In this document: piece after piece, positions 5,981-8,827 of the stretch
Layout of the letters: the number at the start of each line of letters is the position of its first letter
Position numbering within the stretch: the first letter of the stretch is position 1
Source of the DNA: Clostridiales bacterium UBA1248
GTDB taxonomy: Bacteria > Bacillota > Clostridia > Oscillospirales > CAG-272
Reading direction: 5' to 3'
DNA: 8,827 nucleotides
Assembly (NCBI GenBank): GCA_002308615.1
Contig: DBWC01000005.1
Location: 1 to 8,827 of the forward strand
The notes under the pieces: model-generated
Database searches by the model: none
What the model saw: the letters and a program-made list of their open reading frames with translations, nothing else
Told to the model about the DNA's origin: nothing
Position numbers and translations under genes: made by a program

Positions 5981-7363
5981 ATGAGAAAAATCAACGCTTT
6001 GACGGCGGCTCTGTCCGTGTTTCTTTCCCTTTTTTTATGCGCCTGTTCCGCCGTTCCGGCATCGGTAACGGTCGAAACGGAGCCGGATGAGACGACGGAC
6101 GAAACGACCTCGGCGATAACGGATACCGAAACGGAAAAGGAGACCGATGAGGAAACGACGGAAGAGCAGACTGACGAGCCCGAGCCGGGACCGGAGAATA
6201 AAGCCTTGAATTACACAGATATGAAAGCCCTGTGGATCTCACAGTTCGATATGTCGGGCGTTTACGTAAACGGCGGAAAACAAAGAAGCAAAGAGGAGTT
6301 TACAAATCTTCTGTGCAAAATGCTTGACAATACGGTAAAAAATCACTATAATACAGTTATATTCCAGGTGCGCCCGTACGCGGACAGCATGTATCCGTCC
6401 GAGGTTTGCCCGCCGTGCTATATAGTTACCGGCAGCTACGGCACGCCGCACGAATACGACCCGTTTGAAATACTTATAGAAGAAGCCCACAAAAGAGATC
6501 TGTCCGTTCAGGCGTGGATAAACCCGATGCGCGCGATGCTTGAAAAAGAGATAAAGCTCGTGTCGGACGACTATCTTATAAAACAATGGTATAACGACTC
6601 GGCTCTGCGCAGAAAATATCTGCCCGTCGTAAGCGAAAGAGTTTATTTGAACGTCGGCGAAAAGGAAGTGCGCGATCTTATCGTGGCGGGCGCCGCCGAG
6701 CTGCTTGAACGCTACGACGTCGACGGGCTCCACATGGACGACTATTTCTACCCGACGACGGATACGTCGTTTGACTCAAAAACTTATTCGGAGTATAAAT
6801 CAAACGGCGGCAAAAAGAATCTCGCCGCGTTCAGAAAAGAATGTCTGTCGGAGCTTGTAAAAGCGCTGTACGATACGACGAAAGCGTCAAATCAAAGCCG
6901 CGTTTTCGGTATCAGTCCGGCGGGCAATATGCAGACGGTGCTCAATTCTCACTTTGCCGACGTCAAGACGTGGTGCAAAGAGCCGGGATACATAGACTAT
7001 ATCTGCCCGCAGGTATATTTCGGTTTTGAGCATAAAAGCATGGCGTTTGACAAGGTCTGCGATACGTGGCAGAGCATTATAAAAACGGACTCCGTAAAGC
7101 TGATAATCGGAATGTCGCTCGGCAAGGCTAAATCCGGCTGCGATCAGTACGCCGGCTCCGGCAAGGACGAGTGGGCAAACAACAAAGACGTGCTTCTGCG
7201 GTGTCTGCAGTACACCGAAACGCTGCCGAAATGCAGCGGCGCAGCATATTTCTGCTATCAGTATTTCTACAATCCCGTGTCCGGCGCGGAGGAAAACGCG
7301 ACGAAACGGGAAAGAAACAATTTCATACCTTACCTCGAAACTATTTCATGGCAAAAAGCCTGA
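5981..7363 (+). CDS. GHL10/DUF187-family glycosyl-hydrolase-like lipoprotein
   Basis: From the ATG at 5981 the product has 460 residues. AAGGGG (5966-5971) is 9 bases upstream, and the in-frame GTG at 5975 would be too close to it. A lipoprotein signal ends in the lipobox LCAC with lipidated Cys22. A Thr/Glu/Asp-rich stalk (about 30-72) follows. From residue 82 comes the GHL10 TIM-barrel fold: ALWISQFDMSGVYV (83-96), NTVIFQVRPYADSMYPS (124-140), VQAWINPMRAM (176-186), the signature VDGLHMDDYFYP (247-258) with acidic pair Asp253/Asp254, and YICPQVYFGFE (340-350). A characterised relative, E. coli DigH (YddW), cleaves peptide-free peptidoglycan glycan strands, and B. subtilis YngK is another member. 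A wall-glycan or polysaccharide substrate is likely but not proven. The protein is anchored on the outer face of the membrane. It is the first gene of an operon, 27 bases before the next. Confidence 0.9.
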   Translation: MRKINALTAALSVFLSLFLCACSAVPASVTVETEPDETTDETTSAITDTETEKETDEETTEEQTDEPEPGPENKALNYTDMKALWISQFDMSGVYVNGGKQRSKEEFTNLLCKMLDNTVKNHYNTVIFQVRPYADSMYPSEVCPPCYIVTGSYGTPHEYDPFEILIEEAHKRDLSVQAWINPMRAMLEKEIKLVSDDYLIKQWYNDSALRRKYLPVVSERVYLNVGEKEVRDLIVAGAAELLERYDVDGLHMDDYFYPTTDTSFDSKTYSEYKSNGGKKNLAAFRKECLSELVKALYDTTKASNQSRVFGISPAGNMQTVLNSHFADVKTWCKEPGYIDYICPQVYFGFEHKSMAFDKVCDTWQSIIKTDSVKLIIGMSLGKAKSGCDQYAGSGKDEWANNKDVLLRCLQYTETLPKCSGAAYFCYQYFYNPVSGAEENATKRERNNFIPYLETISWQKA

Positions 7364-7390
7364 ACATAAAAAGACAGAAAGGAAAAGAAA

Positions 7391-8578
7391 ATGAAGAAAT
7401 TTTCAAAGATCTTATGCCTCTTCGTGATCGCCTGCATGGTTTTTGCGGCGTTTGCCGGCTGTGCGGACCAACCCGCCGAAACGAAACCCGCCGAAACGAA
7501 GGCGACGACGACCGACGCGGCAACTACCGCCGCCGACGCTACCGAGGCGCAGGACGAAACGACCGAGGCGGAAGAAGTTACGACCGAGGCGGAGGAAGTC
7601 ACAACGGAAGAAGAAACGACCGAAAGCGGCGAGATCGTCGTTGACGGCGATACCGTAAAGATCGGCACGCGTGAAGAACTCTTCGCGTTTGCGGAAAGCG
7701 TTCTTGACGGCGACGCAGATTACGAGGATAAAACGATACTCCTCACAGCTGATATCGACCTTGACCCGACTCTCGAAGGCGGCAAGCACTGGATACCGAT
7801 CAGCACGGACGGACTTGATTACGCCACGATAGACGGCGGCGGACACGTCATAAACGGTATGACGATAGCTCCCGAAGACCTTGAAGTATCAGGAAACGAC
7901 GGCAACATCTACGGCTCCGGCTTTATAGGAATAAGCAGCACGTCGCTGACGATAAAGAATATAACCTTCACAAACGCTCTGATAGACTCCAACACGAAGC
8001 ACTGCGGCTGCGTCATAGGTTCTATTGAAGAGCTCGGCTCGGTCGTCGAGCTTGACAACGTCACCGTTGCCGGTCTCACGCTCAACGGCGGCGTAGGCGT
8101 TGAGGGCGACATAGAAGGCATCAGCTTCCGCGTAGGCTGTCTCGTCGGCGCCAACATCGTCGGCAACTGCGACGTCACGATCACCAACTGCAAAGCCGAA
8201 AACTGCAACATATTCGGCTTCCACAACATAGGCGGTATAATGGGATGCGTCGTATCCGGTCAGCTCACTCTCGAAAACTGCGCCGTTGACAACGTTCACC
8301 TGAACTACTCCGCCGGCTACGCCAACAACGAAAATTACAAGAACCCGGTCGTGGCAAGATACTTTGCAGACCCGTTCTACTGCGTAACGGATTACTGGGG
8401 CGAATATCATACCGACGTTGACCTCTCTCACGGCAATACTATGAAGGACGTTGATTCTTACGATATAAGAAACGATATCCACTACGCCGATCAGGAAGGC
8501 AAAGACGCAGACTATCCGGATGAAGCTTACCCGGTAGGCGGCGGCGTGATCAGACCCAAGGACGAAAGACCCGACTAA
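7391..8578 (+). CDS. Lipoprotein with Thr/Glu-rich stalk and beta-helix (GLUG-like) repeats
   Basis: The product has 395 residues. The lipoprotein signal ends in FAGC with lipidated Cys24. Residues 28-80 are a low-complexity Thr/Glu/Ala stalk with short tandem repeats (PAETK twice, TEAEEVT twice). Residues 88-160 match the usual opening of GLUG/beta-helix surface proteins: IGTREELFAFAESV, ILLTADIDL, HWIPI, then IDGGGHVINGMTI. Residues 175-305 show repeating Gly-rich turns (GFIGISS, GCVIGSIEE, GCLVGANIVG, GGIMGCVVSG) alternating with beta-strands ending in Asn-Cys (TITNCKAENC, LTLENCAVDN). The tail (about 320-395) is acidic and Tyr-rich and I do not recognise it. There are no evident catalytic motifs, so binding or adhesion is more likely than enzymatic activity. 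GAAAGGA (7377-7383) is 7 bases before the ATG. It is probably cotranscribed with the GHL10 lipoprotein. Confidence 0.82.
   Translation: MKKFSKILCLFVIACMVFAAFAGCADQPAETKPAETKATTTDAATTAADATEAQDETTEAEEVTTEAEEVTTEEETTESGEIVVDGDTVKIGTREELFAFAESVLDGDADYEDKTILLTADIDLDPTLEGGKHWIPISTDGLDYATIDGGGHVINGMTIAPEDLEVSGNDGNIYGSGFIGISSTSLTIKNITFTNALIDSNTKHCGCVIGSIEELGSVVELDNVTVAGLTLNGGVGVEGDIEGISFRVGCLVGANIVGNCDVTITNCKAENCNIFGFHNIGGIMGCVVSGQLTLENCAVDNVHLNYSAGYANNENYKNPVVARYFADPFYCVTDYWGEYHTDVDLSHGNTMKDVDSYDIRNDIHYADQEGKDADYPDEAYPVGGGVIRPKDERPD
7471..7602 (+). repeat. Short in-frame tandem repeats encoding the lipoprotein stalk
   Basis: A 15-base unit (ACCCGCCGAAACGAA) occurs twice without any mismatch at 7471-7485 and 7486-7500. 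A 21-base unit occurs at 7561-7581 and 7582-7602 with two differences. Both periods are multiples of three, so gain or loss of a unit changes stalk length without a frameshift. Confidence 0.85.
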
Positions 8579-8580
8579 TA

Positions 8581-8606
8581 AAAAAAGCTGCTTCGGCAGC
8601 TTTTTT
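8581..8606 (+). terminator. Terminator of the lipoprotein operon (UUCG loop)
   Basis: A perfect 11-bp stem pairs 8581-8591 with 8596-8606, closed by a C(TTCG)G tetraloop. The 3' arm ends in six T. It begins 2 bases after the stop codon. The A run on the 5' side means it could also act on the opposite strand. Confidence 0.93.
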
Positions 8607-8624
8607 AAATGGTTGTATTTCGGA

Positions 8625-8825
8625 CGTGAAGTTTGTTTGAAAGAAAATCTTGTTTGCGCAAGCAAACATATCGGGTGCGGCGCAAGACGCACATATCGAG
8701 CAGACCGTACAGGTCTGCACATCGAATCGCGACAGCGATATATCGACAAAAGAGTCGATATGCCATACGGGAACCCCCCATTGCTCACTTTGTTCGCAAC
8801 AGGGAACCCCTTCGGCTCGATATGC
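8625..8825. repeat. Hairpin array with (A)CATATCG linkers (right array)
   Basis: This 221-base gene-free end region holds consecutive hairpins with different stems: TGTTTGC/GCAAACA (8651-8657/8662-8668), GTGCG/CGCAC (8675-8679/8688-8692), GCAGACC/GGTCTGC (8700-8706/8712-8718), ATCGC/GCGAT (8726-8730/8735-8739) and TATCGAC/GTCGATA (8741-8747/8754-8760). They are separated by ACATATCG (8666-8673, 8691-8698), a shortened ACATCG (8719-8724) and ATATATCG (8738-8745). The inverted linker CGATATG occurs at 8756-8762 and 8818-8824. No credible gene is present. The array may continue beyond the window. Confidence 0.8.
8769..8810. repeat. Paired GGGAACCCC words around a TTGC/GCAA hairpin
   Basis: GGGAACCCC occurs at 8769-8777 and 8802-8810, 33 bases apart. 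Between them TTGC (8781-8784) can pair with GCAA (8796-8799). This repeats the linker-hairpin-linker logic of the adjacent array with a third linker word. Confidence 0.6.
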
Positions 8826-8827
8826 TT

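Noticed and set aside
8651..8760. CRISPR array
   Set aside because: The conserved words are only 6-8 bases and the variable parts are self-complementary hairpins of 10-20 bases, not unrelated 30-base spacers. No cas gene is in the window.
7889..8788. Long minus-strand open frame of 299 codons across the lipoprotein gene and right array
   Set aside because: It runs antisense to a well-supported lipoprotein gene and through its terminator and the hairpin array. The product is a Val/Arg/Ala-rich low-information sequence with no domain, and no ribosome binding site supports it.

Overview
The window looks like a piece of chromosome from a gut-type Clostridia (Oscillospirales/Ruminococcaceae-like) bacterium. 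The evidence is Gram-positive-style ribosome binding sites (GAAAGG, AAGGGG), near-consensus sigma-A promoters, lipoproteins with long Thr/Glu-rich stalks, a type I dockerin with the NNKD-ALFRYVSG pattern, a clostripain-family protease with a Gly-rich N-terminal tail, and signal-less DUF11 proteins. This assignment is inferred from protein style only. No phylogenetic marker gene is present. Base composition looks even across the window, and no insertion sequence, phage gene, tRNA, rRNA or CRISPR array was seen.

Layout: (1) bases 1-90 hold a small array of hairpins separated by a repeated ACTTCACT linker. (2) 118-2502, minus strand, is a membrane-anchored clostripain-like (C11) cysteine protease with its own promoter (2544-2572) and a terminator that overlaps its stop codon. 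(3) Divergent from it, 2688-3548 is a DUF11 repeat protein without a signal peptide, preceded by a strongly foldable 5' leader (2628-2669). (4) 3705-5810 is a secreted phosphodiester glycosidase (NAGPA-type) with a probable carbohydrate-binding module and a C-terminal dockerin, on its own strong promoter (3636-3664). (5) 5981-7363 and 7391-8578 form a two-gene lipoprotein operon, a GHL10/DUF187 glycosyl-hydrolase-like protein and a beta-helix (GLUG-like) protein. It is driven by a full-consensus promoter (5918-5946) and closed by a UUCG-loop terminator. (6) 8607-8827 is gene-free and holds a second array of hairpins, here joined by (A)CATATCG linkers, followed by paired GGGAACCCC words.

Taken together, four of the five genes encode proteins that should act outside the cytoplasm: a protease, two carbohydrate- or cell-wall-active enzymes and a putative adhesive or structural lipoprotein. 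The fifth (DUF11) has Ig-like repeats normally seen on cell surfaces but no visible export signal. The genes look like separate transcription units rather than one pathway. Only the last pair is a clear operon.

The most unusual material is non-coding. Hairpin-linker arrays flank the block on both sides, with variable self-complementary stems and constant linkers. The two arrays share words in inverted orientation. The DUF11 gene also has a compact two-stem leader that appears to begin at the predicted transcription start.
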